DNA of 64,000 nt, taken from positions 20,383,594 to 20,447,593 of the forward strand of contig CM026398.1 of assembly GCA_014843695.1 (NCBI GenBank), in the 5' to 3' direction. The notes beneath the pieces were generated by a model. It was not told where the DNA came from, did not search any database, and saw only the letters and a program-made list of their open reading frames with translations. This DNA comes from Archivesica marissinica (taxonomy: Eukaryota; Mollusca; Bivalvia; Venerida; Vesicomyidae). Of the stretch, positions 33,190-46,274 are shown piece after piece; positions within the stretch are counted from its first letter, which is position 1; every line of letters starts with the position of its first letter. A program made the translations under genes and the position numbers.

Positions 33190-35915
33190 GTGTCTTGTGT
33201 CAGAAATATGATGGGAACCATCTACAAAATCCAGTCATTTACAGAGGAACACATGGAGAATACAGGATATATTTCCCTAGCTAGTAACATTCAAATACTT
33301 CATAAACTGTGTGCATTGCCCTTTGACAGAGAGCTCACCGAACGTGTTAATGATGGTACTGGGATTGCTGCGACTTTGATAAAGAACAACGCGAAATAGC
33401 ATGCTAATTGCAAAGCTTCATATAGTAACAGAGGTATTACAAGAGCTAAAGAGAGAAATGCCAAGGCAGAAGCTCTATATTAACGCCTGTCAAGAAGAAA
33501 CTTAGGATAAGTACAGAGAGAGAAAGATGATTCAAAGATGTGTTTCTTCTGTGATAGTAATGCTTTGGAGTGTGACTTGCATATAGCTTCTACATTCACA
33601 TTTGATAGCAATGTTCAACACATGGTCAATGCTATTCAGGACAGGAAACCAATTGGAAAGTTAGGTGATGCAATATCTAAGGGAGTTGTGTACAACCATT
33701 AAGGTTATCCTAGAGGAAAGTGCCACATCAGAGAAGTCTTGCTAATTACAAACGGATTACACTGATATCCCCCCCCCCAATCCACTTATCCAATGACACT
33801 CCACAACACACTGGTGTGCTAAGTGTTAATGTACAAGTTGCACACCCGGAGACAGGTTCTAAAGAGATAGGATGAATAGATAGAATATCTGAGTTGGTAC
33901 ATATGGAAAAGCTCCACCAAACTGACCGTCTGCCATAGTTCAACTATTACCTCTCTTTTTAATGAAACCGCACATACTTATGTCATGATGTTACATGATC
34001 AAGAATGCCACAGAACACCTAAACCAAGGCCAAATCCACGTCGTTGTGGACGTTGGTCTTTATCCATTGATAAAGAAAACCTGGCCTGATGAGTATGGTG
34101 AAACAAAGTATTGCGATTATGATGGGGGGCCTTCATATTGAGACGACCTTCCTTGTTGAAATTGGAAAATGGTTAGAGGGAAGTGGTTGGAAATATATTA
34201 TGGCCACTGCTGGGGTCACAACAGACGGCAGAGTCATTGGCCTAGAGAAAGGCTCAAATACAGCAAGAGGCAAGTGTGTTCATCAAGTCTCCCTCGCTGC
34301 TCTTTGTATTTTACAACGACAAGCTTATGACCAATACCAGAAGAATAAGTATAGCCCATTGGAAATGAATGACTGGACAGTCAAAAGAACAGCCACAGTT
34401 TGCTTACTGACAGACAGTGATCGAGCTTGAGAGACTACTGATGATGCTTCTGAAAGCCCAACGTAAAGGCTACTACTCTCTATATATTGAAACCTTGAGA
34501 GGAATAATTGCCTGGATGTTTGTCACAGTATGTACGTATATTGCCAGAATCGAGAGGGTGATATGGACACATTTTTCAGTCACGAAAACCATGCATGGCC
34601 CGATTCATTGGCAGAGAATGGGGTAATGAGAGCAGCAGAAGGTATATCTGCTATTCCTACATAGCTGGAACCTATGGTAGATACCCAATTGATATCACCC
34701 GGTAATGTGCATGTTAAAATTATCGATGGAGCTGCCTTAGATTTGGAACCGAAGTCAGGCAACGAGAGACCAAACACCTTCAATGATTATGCTCACAATG
34801 TGTTTGTTCCAAACATTCGCAGAAGAATGAACACTTGTGACAGATGTGATGTAGTATGGAATATATACAGAGATGAAGTTTAAAGGCACACACCATATCA
34901 ACCCGAGGAGGTGGGGAACTGTTGAGAGTACAATGGGACACAGAACTACCATGTAACTGACAGTCTTTTCTAAGGGTTAACTGCAACAAAACATCTCTTT
35001 TCCATTACCTTGCTAATGAGCTGTCAATGACACGCCTACCTCTTGAAGGCAAGATGTTTATCACAACTGTTGATGATGAAGCTGTTGTTAATAGCAATGA
35101 TACACTTTCTGTGGATTAGACCCCTGCAACCATGAAGAGGCAGATACCAAACTGCTGCTCCACTGCAAGCATTCTTACAGTAGTGGCAAACGGAGAATTG
35201 TAGTGGTAGCCACATGCACAGATGTTGTTGTGTTAGCAATAGCAATATCTGCTGTCCTGCAGGACTGTTCTATACGGGTACAGTTTGACCATGGGCGTCA
35301 CATGCGCTTTATAGCAACACATCAAATAGCAGCCACATTGGGTCCACTCAGCACTGACATACTTCCATGAATTAATAGGTTGTGATACATGCTCATCCTT
35401 TAAATGTAGTGGAAAGAACACATCATGGGAGACCTGGAGAGTGATTCCAGAAGTCTTTCAGCGCTTATCTCAGTGCCCAGCAGAGTTAAAAGAGGAATAG
35501 CTCTGTGTTATTGAGAGATTTACAATCCTTATGTACAAGCGCACTTAATAATATGTCTTAGTTGAAGTTAACAAAGCAAGATTACAACTCTTTACACAAG
35601 GACAGAGACAACATACCTTCAACTAAGGCAGCACTCACTGAACATACTAAATGGTTGCATACAAAAGGGGGTCATGTGTGGGGTCAAACATTGATAGTTA
35701 ACCAGGAACTCACACTTCCATCCAATTGGGGTTGGAAAAATGATGGAGATGAATGGGCTCCCCTGTGGTCTGCATTACCAGAAGCGAGCAAAGTATGCAG
35801 AGAACTGATCCAGTGTAAATGCAACGGTAGATGTACAATATGTAAATGTGTTACGGCTAAGCTGCCATGCACTCAGTTGTGTAAATGTGCAGGACAATGT
35901 GATAGTAGCTAGTAA
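33190..35915 (+). pseudogene. Decayed transposon-like multi-domain gene (Cys-rich C-terminus)
   Basis: Successive + strand frames with stops and shifts line up as one ancestral protein. Blocks in order: an N-terminal FFCDSNALECDLHIASTFTF (~33540), GGLHIETTFLVEIGKWLEGS (~34123), VHQVSLAALCILQRQAYDQY (~34280), YIETLRGIIAWMF (~34483), a VQFDHG...IATHQIAATLGP region (~35280), SWETWRVIPEVFQRLS (~35426), and a Cys-rich end CKCNGRCTICKCV...CTQLCKCAGQC (~35815-35903). From memory, this block order matches a large multi-copy family of uncharacterised invertebrate proteins thought to derive from mobile elements; that assignment cannot be checked here. Many in-frame stops make it non-functional. Confidence 0.6.
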
Positions 35916-36590
35916 TACATTGCTACATTGCAGGATCCTTTATTTCGTTGTGAGTGATTAAATCTGCGATATATCGAAACTAGGTGTACCCCATTCACTT
36001 ATTTCCAGTGCAGTAAATTTACATATTTGTTTTTAATAGTTATATACACATGTACTATGTTATGACTTGTATTGCATTGCAGGTCTAATACTAGTAGTTG
36101 GAAGTTAATTTCATGATCCGTGTATTTGTACATGCCAATACTAATGGAGATCACAGTCAATATCTTAATGCGTTTAGCTTCGAGCCCTGAGTGCACATTA
36201 TATTCAAATGCAAATATCAAAATAATATACACAAAGTATCACACTACTCATAGAAATGTTCATACGCCGTTTTCACAATATAGGAAGCAATTTATTTGGT
36301 AAAAGCACCATAGCCATGCTTCAGTCATATGCTACATACCTTTCAGCTGTTGTTTTGTATGGTGGTATGGGGCTATGTAAAGGGACACTCAAATAAAGAG
36401 GGACATATGGTCAAAGGTGCTGCCTGTCAGTTTTTCCTGCATATGCATCACATTGGCCAACCATATGCAAAAAATACGCTTCCCTCCAAAAGTGTACATC
36501 ATCACCCGAACAGACAAGCGTCATACATGCTGTTGGTTTCAGTGGTTCTGAGGGCACTTTGATGTGTCTCGTAGTATATTAAAAGACTGG
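35916..36590. other. Intergenic, possible element remnants
   Basis: A short + frame at 36329-36562 was not recognised. No other signal. Confidence 0.35.
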
Positions 36591-37025
36591 ATTCGAGATT
36601 GATATGGTACAAAGAAGATCCGCTTACTGGGTAAACATGATTATGCTAGAACATCTAGTGTAGCCTCCATGCTATCATCCTTATATTTGAGACGCATTGA
36701 CCTCCGTCGAATTGATCTGAAGATTAATAATGTTTTATATAATTTCAAATTCCCCCGTTGCCATTGCCGTACCCATGACTGCATGTATCTCAAAGTACAC
36801 ACCCAACTAGATCAGCACACCAAAATGGCCAATCGTACTATCCAATCCACCACACACTACTATAAAAACGCCTTTTACCCAAGCAACATAGTCCATTGGA
36901 ACTCCCTTCACTCTTCTGTCGTGGTACTACGCCTCTCGGAGTGCAGCCATCCAGTAAACAAGGTTGATCATGTATCTACGAATCTCCATATAAACTTCGC
37001 CAATTCCTGTTCAGTTCACATTTAA
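36590..37025 (+). pseudogene. Non-LTR retrotransposon ORF2 3'-end remnant
   Basis: Reads KHDYARTSSVASMLSSLYLR and, later, THYYKNAFYPSNIVHWNSLH, typical of the region after the reverse transcriptase in CR1/jockey-type LINEs ('SFFPRTI..WNSLP'). The frame is 5'-truncated, and LRRID is duplicated (LRRIDLRRIDL). The RT catalytic core is absent. Confidence 0.6.
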
Positions 37026-37281
37026 GGATGAGACCCAACGGAAGCAATAAGAAAGGACAAGGACATGGCAAGTGGAGTCCGACAGCAGCAAGGCCAGGCG
37101 AGGTCATGGAAGAGGAAGATATTGATTGTGAACCTGTTGACGACAAGCCATTAGAGGCTGTCCTTTAAGAAAACCAAGATCACGCCTGTTCAACAGAACA
37201 GCTTTAGCGATCATGCCAACGTCATAGCTATCTATCTCCTGTCGGGGTGGAACAAACGCCATTTTGAACACATTACCTCAA

Positions 37282-37282
37282 A

Positions 37283-37321
<39 letters not shown>

Positions 37322-37334
37322 CTGATGCTGATGC

Positions 37335-37381
<47 letters not shown>

Positions 37382-37382
37382 C
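37282..37382. repeat. GAT trinucleotide microsatellite
   Basis: About 33 GAT/GCT triplets, giving a spurious poly-Asp frame of 140 residues on + and poly-Ser on -. The following 37430-37570 stretch is rich in short CGTACGA/TCGTACG palindromes. A G10 run is at ~37690. Confidence 0.93.
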
Positions 37383-37699
37383 ATTAAACATAGGTGACGC
37401 ACGTAAACGCAGAATTATCTCGCGACGTCGCAGGATCGTCGTACAATATCCTACAACGTCGTACGATACCATACGTATATCTTACATTTGCATGCGGGCA
37501 GACGAAATTTATCTACGTGGTCGTATGATGTATACGATGGTCTATGGCATCGTACGACGCGGGTCTACGACATCAAGCGTCTTTTTAACATTTCAGTTTT
37601 CTGATTTACCATCGTATGTTTGCCCTCGGATACCACAACATCGTACTGTGATGCAAGATGGGCTCTATGATGCTCCGAACTCTTAAAAGGGGGGGGGGG

Positions 37700-38750
37700 T
37701 AATTGAAACATTCAAAATTCTTTTAGGAACGAGAGGAAAGTCCATGAAATTGTATAGACCAACTCTCCATAAAGGCTACTGTTACGTCAAAAACTATTTC
37801 AGCATTAGAATCGTGAAGTACTGTATGCTCAGCCAGAGGGTAGTTTCTGCAAACTAGGTCGACACATTCAAATCCAGATTTGACCTCCACTGTAATGTAA
37901 CAAGCAAATATGGGACACAAGAGACTCGGTGGCCTAATCTTAAATTCACATAAAGTTGTAAATGTAAATGTCTGCTTTATGGAAGAGAAGAAATAAGACC
38001 CTCTCGCCGAACACAGTATATTCTCATTTCCGCTCCATATGAGGAAATATTCGTAAATATGTGTTTCCGCGCCCAAATATTTATCTCCCTTATTTAGGAG
38101 TCACGCCCACTTAATGCGGAAGTGAACTGAAACAAGTCTCTTTCCACCATCACCACAGGTAAATTGTGACATTCTTTTTTTCATTACTTGTAATTCTTCT
38201 AATATAGATGTATTATCTGTCAAATGTTTGACATTGTTTACGAACAAACAGATTGTTAGCAGGGGATGACGTAACATGTGGGGGCGGACGGGTGCAGTGG
38301 CTAGGCTAGTGTTACAGGAGCCGTTACGCATGAGTAAGCTGTAAACGATCGGTATGTGAGAGACCCGGATTCAAAATAAGTCAACATGCAAGGGCGGGGT
38401 CAACATGCAGCGGCGGTGACATGATCTATTGTTAGAGATGAGGTGCGGGCCGTAGTCTAATGTTATTAAAACGTGTGGCCGTTTGTATGTTCATGCTATG
38501 TATTGTGTCTTTAACAGTTTAATATGTGTATGACATATTTATTATTGATTTGCAATAGAAATATGATTAAACAGAGAGGAGGAATATTATTTTAATATTT
38601 GTTCATCTCAAATTTAGATACTTGGACAATTTAGATACAGTGACCTACATAATTATTGTCATTTTAATATGAAATATTCGGTTCGAAGAGCAAACGGTTG
38701 CAAGCCAACGGTCATTGGTATGAGCACTGCCCCAGGCATGCATTTCTTCA
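37700..38750. other. Intergenic DNA with a dispersed ATATGATTAAAC-tailed repeat at ~38400-38580
   Basis: The 38447-38580 tail (CTAATGTTATTAAAACGTG ... AAATATGATTAAAC) resembles 47030-47165 and 50290-50465, suggesting a dispersed element with a common 3' end. No gene recognised. Confidence 0.35.
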
Positions 38751-39599
38751 TACCCAACACCCGGGTTCCCACTATTACTGCTAGGATTACTACCCAACAC
38801 CCGGGTTCTAGCTATCACTGCTAGGATTACTACCCAACACCCGGGTTCTAGCTATCACTGCTAGGATTACTACCCAACACCCGGGTTCTAGCTATCACTG
38901 CTAGGATTACTACCCAACACCCGGGTTCTAGCTATCACTGCTAGGATTACTACCCAACACCCGGGTTCTAGCTATCACTGCTAGGATTACTACCCAACAC
39001 CCGGGTTCCCACTATCACTGCTAGGATTACTACCCAACACCCGGGTTCTGCTATCACTGCTAGGATTACTACCCAACACCCGGGTTCTAGCTATCACTGC
39101 TAGGATTACTACCCAACACCCGGGTTCTAGCTATCACTGCTAGGATTACTACCCAACACCCGGGTTCTAGCTATCACTGCTAGGATTACTACCCAACACC
39201 GGGTTCTAGCTATCACTGCTAGGATTACTACCCAACACCCGGGTTCTAGCTATCACTGCTAGGATTACTACCCAACACCCGGGTTCTAGCTATCACTGCT
39301 AGTATTACTACCCAACACCCGGGTTCTAGCTATCACTGCTAGGATTACTACCCAACACCCGGGTTCTAGCTATCACTGCTAGGATTACTACCCAACACCC
39401 GGGTTCTAGCTATCACTGCTAGGATTACTACCCAACACCCGGGTTCCCACTATCACTGCTAGGATTACTACCCAACACCCGGGTTCCCACTATCACTGCT
39501 AGGATTACTGTCCAACACCCGGGTTCCCACTATCACTGCTAGGATTACTACCCAACACCCGGGTTCTAGCTATCACTGCTAGGATTACTACCCAACACC
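38751..39599. repeat. 40-bp satellite interrupted by assembly gap
   Basis: About 21 units containing CCCAACACCCGGGTTCTAGC and TATCACTGCTAGGATTAC. CCCGGG and CTAGC...GCTAG give dyad symmetry. A minor CCCACTAT variant replaces TAGCTAT in a few units. The array runs straight into the N gap, so its true length is unknown. Confidence 0.96.
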
Positions 39600-40599
39600 N
39601 NNNNNNNNNNNNNNNNNNNNNNNNNNNNNNNNNNNNNNNNNNNNNNNNNNNNNNNNNNNNNNNNNNNNNNNNNNNNNNNNNNNNNNNNNNNNNNNNNNNN
39701 NNNNNNNNNNNNNNNNNNNNNNNNNNNNNNNNNNNNNNNNNNNNNNNNNNNNNNNNNNNNNNNNNNNNNNNNNNNNNNNNNNNNNNNNNNNNNNNNNNNN
39801 NNNNNNNNNNNNNNNNNNNNNNNNNNNNNNNNNNNNNNNNNNNNNNNNNNNNNNNNNNNNNNNNNNNNNNNNNNNNNNNNNNNNNNNNNNNNNNNNNNNN
39901 NNNNNNNNNNNNNNNNNNNNNNNNNNNNNNNNNNNNNNNNNNNNNNNNNNNNNNNNNNNNNNNNNNNNNNNNNNNNNNNNNNNNNNNNNNNNNNNNNNNN
40001 NNNNNNNNNNNNNNNNNNNNNNNNNNNNNNNNNNNNNNNNNNNNNNNNNNNNNNNNNNNNNNNNNNNNNNNNNNNNNNNNNNNNNNNNNNNNNNNNNNNN
40101 NNNNNNNNNNNNNNNNNNNNNNNNNNNNNNNNNNNNNNNNNNNNNNNNNNNNNNNNNNNNNNNNNNNNNNNNNNNNNNNNNNNNNNNNNNNNNNNNNNNN
40201 NNNNNNNNNNNNNNNNNNNNNNNNNNNNNNNNNNNNNNNNNNNNNNNNNNNNNNNNNNNNNNNNNNNNNNNNNNNNNNNNNNNNNNNNNNNNNNNNNNNN
40301 NNNNNNNNNNNNNNNNNNNNNNNNNNNNNNNNNNNNNNNNNNNNNNNNNNNNNNNNNNNNNNNNNNNNNNNNNNNNNNNNNNNNNNNNNNNNNNNNNNNN
40401 NNNNNNNNNNNNNNNNNNNNNNNNNNNNNNNNNNNNNNNNNNNNNNNNNNNNNNNNNNNNNNNNNNNNNNNNNNNNNNNNNNNNNNNNNNNNNNNNNNNN
40501 NNNNNNNNNNNNNNNNNNNNNNNNNNNNNNNNNNNNNNNNNNNNNNNNNNNNNNNNNNNNNNNNNNNNNNNNNNNNNNNNNNNNNNNNNNNNNNNNNNN
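39600..40599. other. Assembly gap (1,000 N)
   Basis: Exactly 1,000 undetermined bases, the conventional size for an unknown gap. It begins inside the 40-bp satellite; the right flank is unrelated unique sequence. Confidence 0.99.
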
Positions 40600-41848
40600 A
40601 TCACTGACAAATCATGGTTTTCGCATTTGTGTTTCCATAAAGTCTAGTGTGTAATACGAAACATTGCACACCACAGTTACCTCTAGAGAGAGAGGGATAT
40701 TGTTTTATTTAATTGTTACTTGGATATTCAAGGTACGTTTATGTCTATTATGTTGATTTAGACAGGCTTGTAACTTACAGTAAAAACGATTGTATATTTG
40801 GCAAGTTAACTATTACGGCAATTAAATGGTTAAAATGTTATAACGAATTAACTAGGGGTCGGTTCAAGAGGATTTTGTCATAACTTAATTATGTTTGTAC
40901 ATAGAATGTAGACTGGTCAGTCCAGCCTGACTATACCTGGTGTATGAGGTACGTAGTGGAAAGAAACCACCAGAGTTACGGTTCTTTCATGGTTCTTTTA
41001 ATTATTAACTTGACGAGACAGGAGTCATTGTCCCTAGTCTATGAGTGATGTATTATTCGTCCATATCATATAAGTAGATTGCACTTGCCGATTGTGGTGA
41101 GCCATGGGGTTGTCCATGTGTTATATATCTATTGTAGTTCCTACCCCGACGTATATTCTCGGGAGTGGAGATTGTTGTTTTACCGGATGCCAGTGCTTCC
41201 CGGATCGGCCTTTTGTGCGGGACCAGTATGCAGTGCCCGACCAGGCCGGAGTAGAACCCATTTAGGTGTGTCGCCGCAACCCTCGCCACGTTGTTCTTGG
41301 TATAACTGGAGTACGCTCAGCGAAACCAACACCACCGGGAGCCAAAACGGGAACAACGCGGTCAGGATTGGGCAATAAAGGGACGTAGTACTCAAAAGTA
41401 TATTTTGTACTCAGTTTTTATTAAGTAACCTTGAAGTACCACTCCAGTCATATTTAATGGAGTCATTTTGTTTATTGTTGTGTGTAACTCCATTAGTGGT
41501 GTAAAATGGAACAGTGTCATTGGTCAGTGGTCTAAACTATAGACGCAGTGTGAATCTCAGACAGTTGTAATAGTTGTGTCAGAAGACATACTCAACCGTG
41601 TATAAACTAAACTCTCTGATATATCGGCAGAGAAATCCGAACTTTTATAGTGACTCAGGTCACCACTCAACAGACTATCGGGATCTTAAGATCCATCCAA
41701 CCATCTTGATTGCTGTGTATTCATCAATTATGTATCATCTTGTAAATCCATCATTTTGTATGTATATAAACTTGTAAATATTGTATTGAGTTGTTGATGA
41801 GTTCTGGTTGGCTATTGTCGTAACGATTCCGTCGGTCCATCCTGTTAC
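40600..41848. other. Intergenic DNA with a GC-richer patch at ~41190-41380
   Basis: Open frames on both strands at 41053-41395 overlap a GC-richer stretch but match nothing I recognise; AATAAA is near 41374. No clear gene. Confidence 0.35.
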
Positions 41849-43724
41849 ACACATGCATGGCTTTATTTGCATTAGTAACACATGCATGGCTGTATTTGCA
41901 TTAGTAACACATGCATGGCTGTATTCGCATTAGTAACACATGCATGGCTGTATTTGCATTAGTAACACATGCATGGCTGTATTTGCATTAGTAACACATG
42001 CATGGCTGTATTTGCATTAGTAACACATGCATGGCTGTATTCGCATTAGTAACACATGCATGGCTGTATTTGCATTAGTAACACATGCATGGCTGTATTT
42101 GCATTAGTAACACATGCATGGCTGTATTTGCATTAGTAACACATGCATGGCCGTATTTGCATTAGTAACAATGCATGGCTTTATTCGCATTAGTAACACA
42201 TGCATGGCTGTATTTGCATTAGTAACACATGCATGGCTGTATTTGCATTAGTAACACATGCATGGCTGTATTTGCATTAGTAACACATGCATGGCTGTAT
42301 TTGCATTAGTAACACATGCATGGCTGTATTTGCATTAGTAACACATGCATGGCTGTATTTGCATTAGTAACACATGCATGGCTGTATTTGCATTAGTAAC
42401 ACATGCATGGCTGTATTTGCATTAGTAACACATGCATGGCTGTATTTGCATTAGTAACACATGCATGGCTGTATTTGCATTAGTAACACATGCATGGCTG
42501 TATTTGCATTAGTAACACATGCATGGCTGTATTTGCATTAGTAACACATGCATGGCTGTATTTGCATTAGTAACACATGCATGGCTGTATTTGCATTAGT
42601 AACACATGCATGGCTGTATTTGCATTAGTAACACATGCATGGCTGTATTTGCATTAGTAACACATGCATGGCTGTATTTGCATTAGTAACACATACATGG
42701 CTGTATTTGCATTAGTAACACATGCATGGCTGTATTTGCATTAGTAACACATGCATGGCTGTATTTGCATTAGTAACACATGCATGGCTGTATTTGCATT
42801 AGTAACACATGCATGGCTGTATTTGCATTAGTAACACATGCATGGCTGTATTTGCATTAGTAACACATGCATGGCTGTATTTGCATTAGTAACACATGCA
42901 TGGCTGTATTTGCATTAGTAACGCATGCATGGCTGTATTTGCATTAGTAACGCATGCATGGCTGTATTTGCATTAGTAACGCATGCATGGCTGTATTGCA
43001 TTAGTAACGCATGCATGGCTGTATTCGCATTAGTAACGCGTGCATGGCTGTATTTGCATTAGTAACACGTGCATGGCTGTATTGCATTAGTAACGCGTGC
43101 ATGGCTGTATTTGCATTAGTAACGCGTGCATGGCTGTATTTGCATTAGTAACACATGCATGGCTGTATTTGCATTAGTAACACATGCATGGCTGTATTTG
43201 CATTAGTAACACATGCATGGCTGTATTTGCATTAGTAACACATGCATGGCTGTATTTGCATTAGTAAACGCATGCATGGCTGTATTTGCATTAGTAACGC
43301 ATGCATGGCTGTATTTGCATTAGTAACGCATGCATGGCTGTATTTGCATTAGTAACGCATGCATGGCTGTATTTGCATTAGTAACGCATGCATGGCTGTA
43401 TTTGCATTAGTAACGCATGCATGGCTGTATTTGCATTAGTAACGCATGCATGGCTGTATTTGCATTAGTAACGCATGCATGGCTGTATTTGCATTAGTAA
43501 CGCATGCATGGCTGTATTTGCATTAGTAACGCATGCATGGCTGTATTTGCATTAGTAACGCATGCATGGCTGTATTTGCATTAGTAACGCATGCATGGCT
43601 GTATTTGCATTAGTAACGCATGCATGGCTGTATTTGCATTAGTAACCCGTGCATGGCTGTATTCGCATTAGTAACACGTGCATGGCCGTATTTGCATTAG
43701 TAACGCATGCATGGCTGTATTTGC
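41849..43724. repeat. 29-bp satellite carrying a POU octamer in each unit (~65 copies)
   Basis: Unit ACATGCATGGCTGTATTTGCATTAGTAAC. Almost every copy contains ATTTGCAT, the reverse complement of the octamer ATGCAAAT, plus ATGCAT. Units with CACATG and with CGCATG/CGCGTG occur in blocks (CACATG to ~42920, CG types to ~43140, CACATG to ~43265, then CGCATG), showing segmental homogenisation. Confidence 0.96.
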
Positions 43725-43753
43725 CGTATAATCTATGCGTGTTCAGGCATGGA

Positions 43754-43880
43754 AGTTATAAAGCGTTCTCCAAATTCAAAACTCAGTCTCGAGCTTCTGA
43801 TTGGTTCAGCTGACTGTAAGCTCGGAATCAACCAATCAATCTCTTGAGCTTGAGTTTGAGATCTGAGAAAAGCGTTATAA
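43754..43880. mobile_element. Inverted-repeat MITE (relative of 13625-13870)
   Basis: GTTATAAAGCGTTCTCC at the left is inverted as GAGAAAAGCGTTATAA at the right. Shares CTGATTGGTTCAGC and TCGGAATCAACCAATCAA with the larger copy. Confidence 0.7.
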
Positions 43881-44134
43881 AATCAGGAAAACAAACGACA
43901 TGGTCGTCTTCCTTAGCATTACAGAAATAGAAAATAGCTAAAACAGAAACACCATGGTCTATATTTTTTAAATGTGGGTATTTTTGGCCAATGCCCGATT
44001 AATACCAATTATCATCTTTTGTTATCTCTGAATTAAAGTCTTAATTTTCAATTTCAACATGTTCTTTCTTTGTTCATATAAAACGTCCAATTTTATATAG
44101 CGACACGTCTTCCATTACCGTGAAGCAGAACTAT

Positions 44135-44284
44135 ATTGCAGTAAGCAGTCGACCTGTAATGAGAAGCCAGTTTCCAGATTCCCAATATGTCGTTTTATTA
44201 TATAGTTCACCTCTAGTAAGCAGTCGCCTGTGCCACTTTCTGCGATTCCCTTGTCTGGCTGCTTAAGGCAGGTTTGACTGTATA
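44135..44284. mobile_element. CAGTCAAACCTG-type MITE, left-truncated
   Basis: Retains CCCAATATGTCGTTTTATTA and the right end GGCTGCTTAAGGCAGGTTTGACTGTA shared with 4935-5114. Confidence 0.6.
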
Positions 44285-44499
44285 TTATAAAACAACGTAC
44301 ACAATGGTAAAGAACGAGCAACTAAGCTTGTGACTTGGTAATATGATGTGATTCTAAAAGTGCATGAGATGTTAAAGTAAAGAGGTCGTATATATTTGTA
44401 CAGTTACACACTGGTAACACATTGAGATCTATGTCGCCGACAGCATGGTTTTCAGGAGAGACAATTTCGCAGAAAACCAGCGATTCGACTGTGAAAGCT

Positions 44500-44756
44500 G
44501 GCAATAAGTATTTACCCTTTGCCTGCTCAGTAAATAAAATCACATTTGCAAACAACATAGATCCTGGTCAACAGCGGCGTAACGTTACATCTGATCAGGA
44601 TCTATGTTGTATGCCATTCAGCCAAGTGTTTTAGCTCCACTATCCGAATAGCAAACTGATCATACGACATGCATGTTCTGTGGCGTCTGACCAGGCTCTA
44701 TGTTCATTGCAAAATGATTTTTTCTGCCGCAAGCGTGCAAAGGGTTAAACCACGCT
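44500..44756. mobile_element. Dispersed repeat with CATAGATCCTGGTCA palindromes
   Basis: AACATAGATCCTGGTCA is followed ~45 bp later by TGATCAGGATCTATGTT in inverted orientation, then a related GACCAGGCTCTATGTT. A decayed relative lies near 57554-57650. Probably a DNA-element derivative. Confidence 0.45.
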
Positions 44757-45057
44757 GGCTTTCAGCCTATTATCATTTATCTTGTTTTGATTCGCGTCGC
44801 CGCATTCCATGTTTACTAATATAATTCATCACGGTGTATTTATATAACTGAAACGCAATTTGCATAAATTTACACTTACTGTATATTGTCTTATGGACGT
44901 AGTTAATGTATGTACATGTACATATGCTGTTGTTTTAATTAGTGCCGTTTATTTGATTTACAATCATTAATTCAAAGGAAGTGTACGCGTGATTAACACT
45001 AAATACTTTACGAAATCGGTAAATAAATGATTTTATGTTGAGCACAGAACTTGTTCA

Positions 45058-45470
45058 GTGTGTTACTTGAGGATGTTGTGATTCGGCTACACGTTCTTAC
45101 ATCAGGTTTTCAATGCGTGTTACTTGAGGATGTTGATACACGATCTTTAATCAGGTTTTCAATGCGTGTTACTTGAGGATGTTGATACACGATCTTTAAT
45201 CAGGTTTTCAATGCGTGTTACTTGAGGATGTTGATACACGATCTTTAATCAGGTTTTCAATGCGTGTTACTTGAGGATGTTGATACACGATCTTACATCA
45301 GGTTTTTAATGCGTGTTACTTGAGGATTCGGCTGCACGTTCTTACACCAGGTTTTCAGTGTGTGTTACTTGAGGATTCGGCTACATGTTCTTACATCAGG
45401 TTTTCAATGCGTGTTACTTGAGGATTATACTACACGATCTTGCACCAGGTTTTCAATGCGTGTTACTCGA
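45058..45470. repeat. ~50-bp tandem repeat (8 copies)
   Basis: Units share TGCGTGTTACTTGAGGATG and ATCAGGTTTTCAATGCG. The four central copies are nearly identical, while outer copies are shortened or diverged. Confidence 0.92.
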
Positions 45471-45846
45471 GTGTTACGTTGTGTTCTCAATTTAACAACT
45501 ATAGTTTGGGATTTAATAAACATAATTTCTTAAGAATAAAATGAAACTGATCGCATATTGTGTGCCATTAGTTGTCATATTGAAACCCTAAGATTCCACA
45601 CTCGAGTAATTGTACGTATTTGCTATAAATATATCTGCCACTGTATTTCACCGGGTAGATTGAATAATTGAAGGCTGTTTGTGTAAACTCTCACCTTACA
45701 TTGATTTTAACGTGTCATTTTCATAAGTTACTCAAGCGTTATAGCTATAAATAAAATGTATATGGAGGTGGCTGCTCGATTCGTATCTTCTCGTAGATAA
45801 AATATTGTTGTATATAACTAAAAGCCCAGTTCAGGAAACTCATTAC

Positions 45847-46098
45847 AGACGGATCTGAAGTGCATTGGTTATCACATTGGACTGGTAATCCAGGGATCAC
45901 AGGTTCGGTCCCCGTTCTGACCCTAATACAATTAATAGTCTTTAAGAGTTGACTTTAAACCGAGGTCTCGTGTTTGTGCTTTACCAGAGGAGATTCCGGA
46001 ATGTCTGTCTGTATCATTGCACTATACTCCAAAATCTAAAATGACAATCTCTTCAGGAGGCGTCGCTCATATGGGCAACCGGTAGCGACGATAAATAC
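45847..46098 (+). mobile_element. Family D SINE, near full length
   Basis: Head AGTGCATTGGTTATCAC with GACTGGTAATCCAGGGATCA and B-box-like GGTTCGGTCCC. Body CCGAGGTCTCGTG, tail CAGGAGGCGTCGCTCATATG and GACGATAAATA. Confidence 0.8.
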
Positions 46099-46274
46099 AC
46101 CTACAGCATACAGGAATCTCATTAGCGTTGTATTATGTACTACGTTTAATATCAAAGCAAACAACCAACTAAGCAAAATAACAACCAATGGACAACCAAA
46201 CAGACAATCGACATACACAAACCAAACCAGGAAAGTAAACAAAAATCCAACCAAACTAACCAAAGAAAAAATAC

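Noticed and set aside
37264..37686. 140-residue poly-Asp protein
   Set aside because: GAT microsatellite plus an unrecognised tail; no homology-like motif or gene context.
39588..40610. 340-residue frame
   Set aside because: Consists almost wholly of N bases from the assembly gap.
41053..41395. Opposed ORFs in a GC-richer patch
   Set aside because: Overlapping frames on both strands and no motif; base composition alone explains the open frames.
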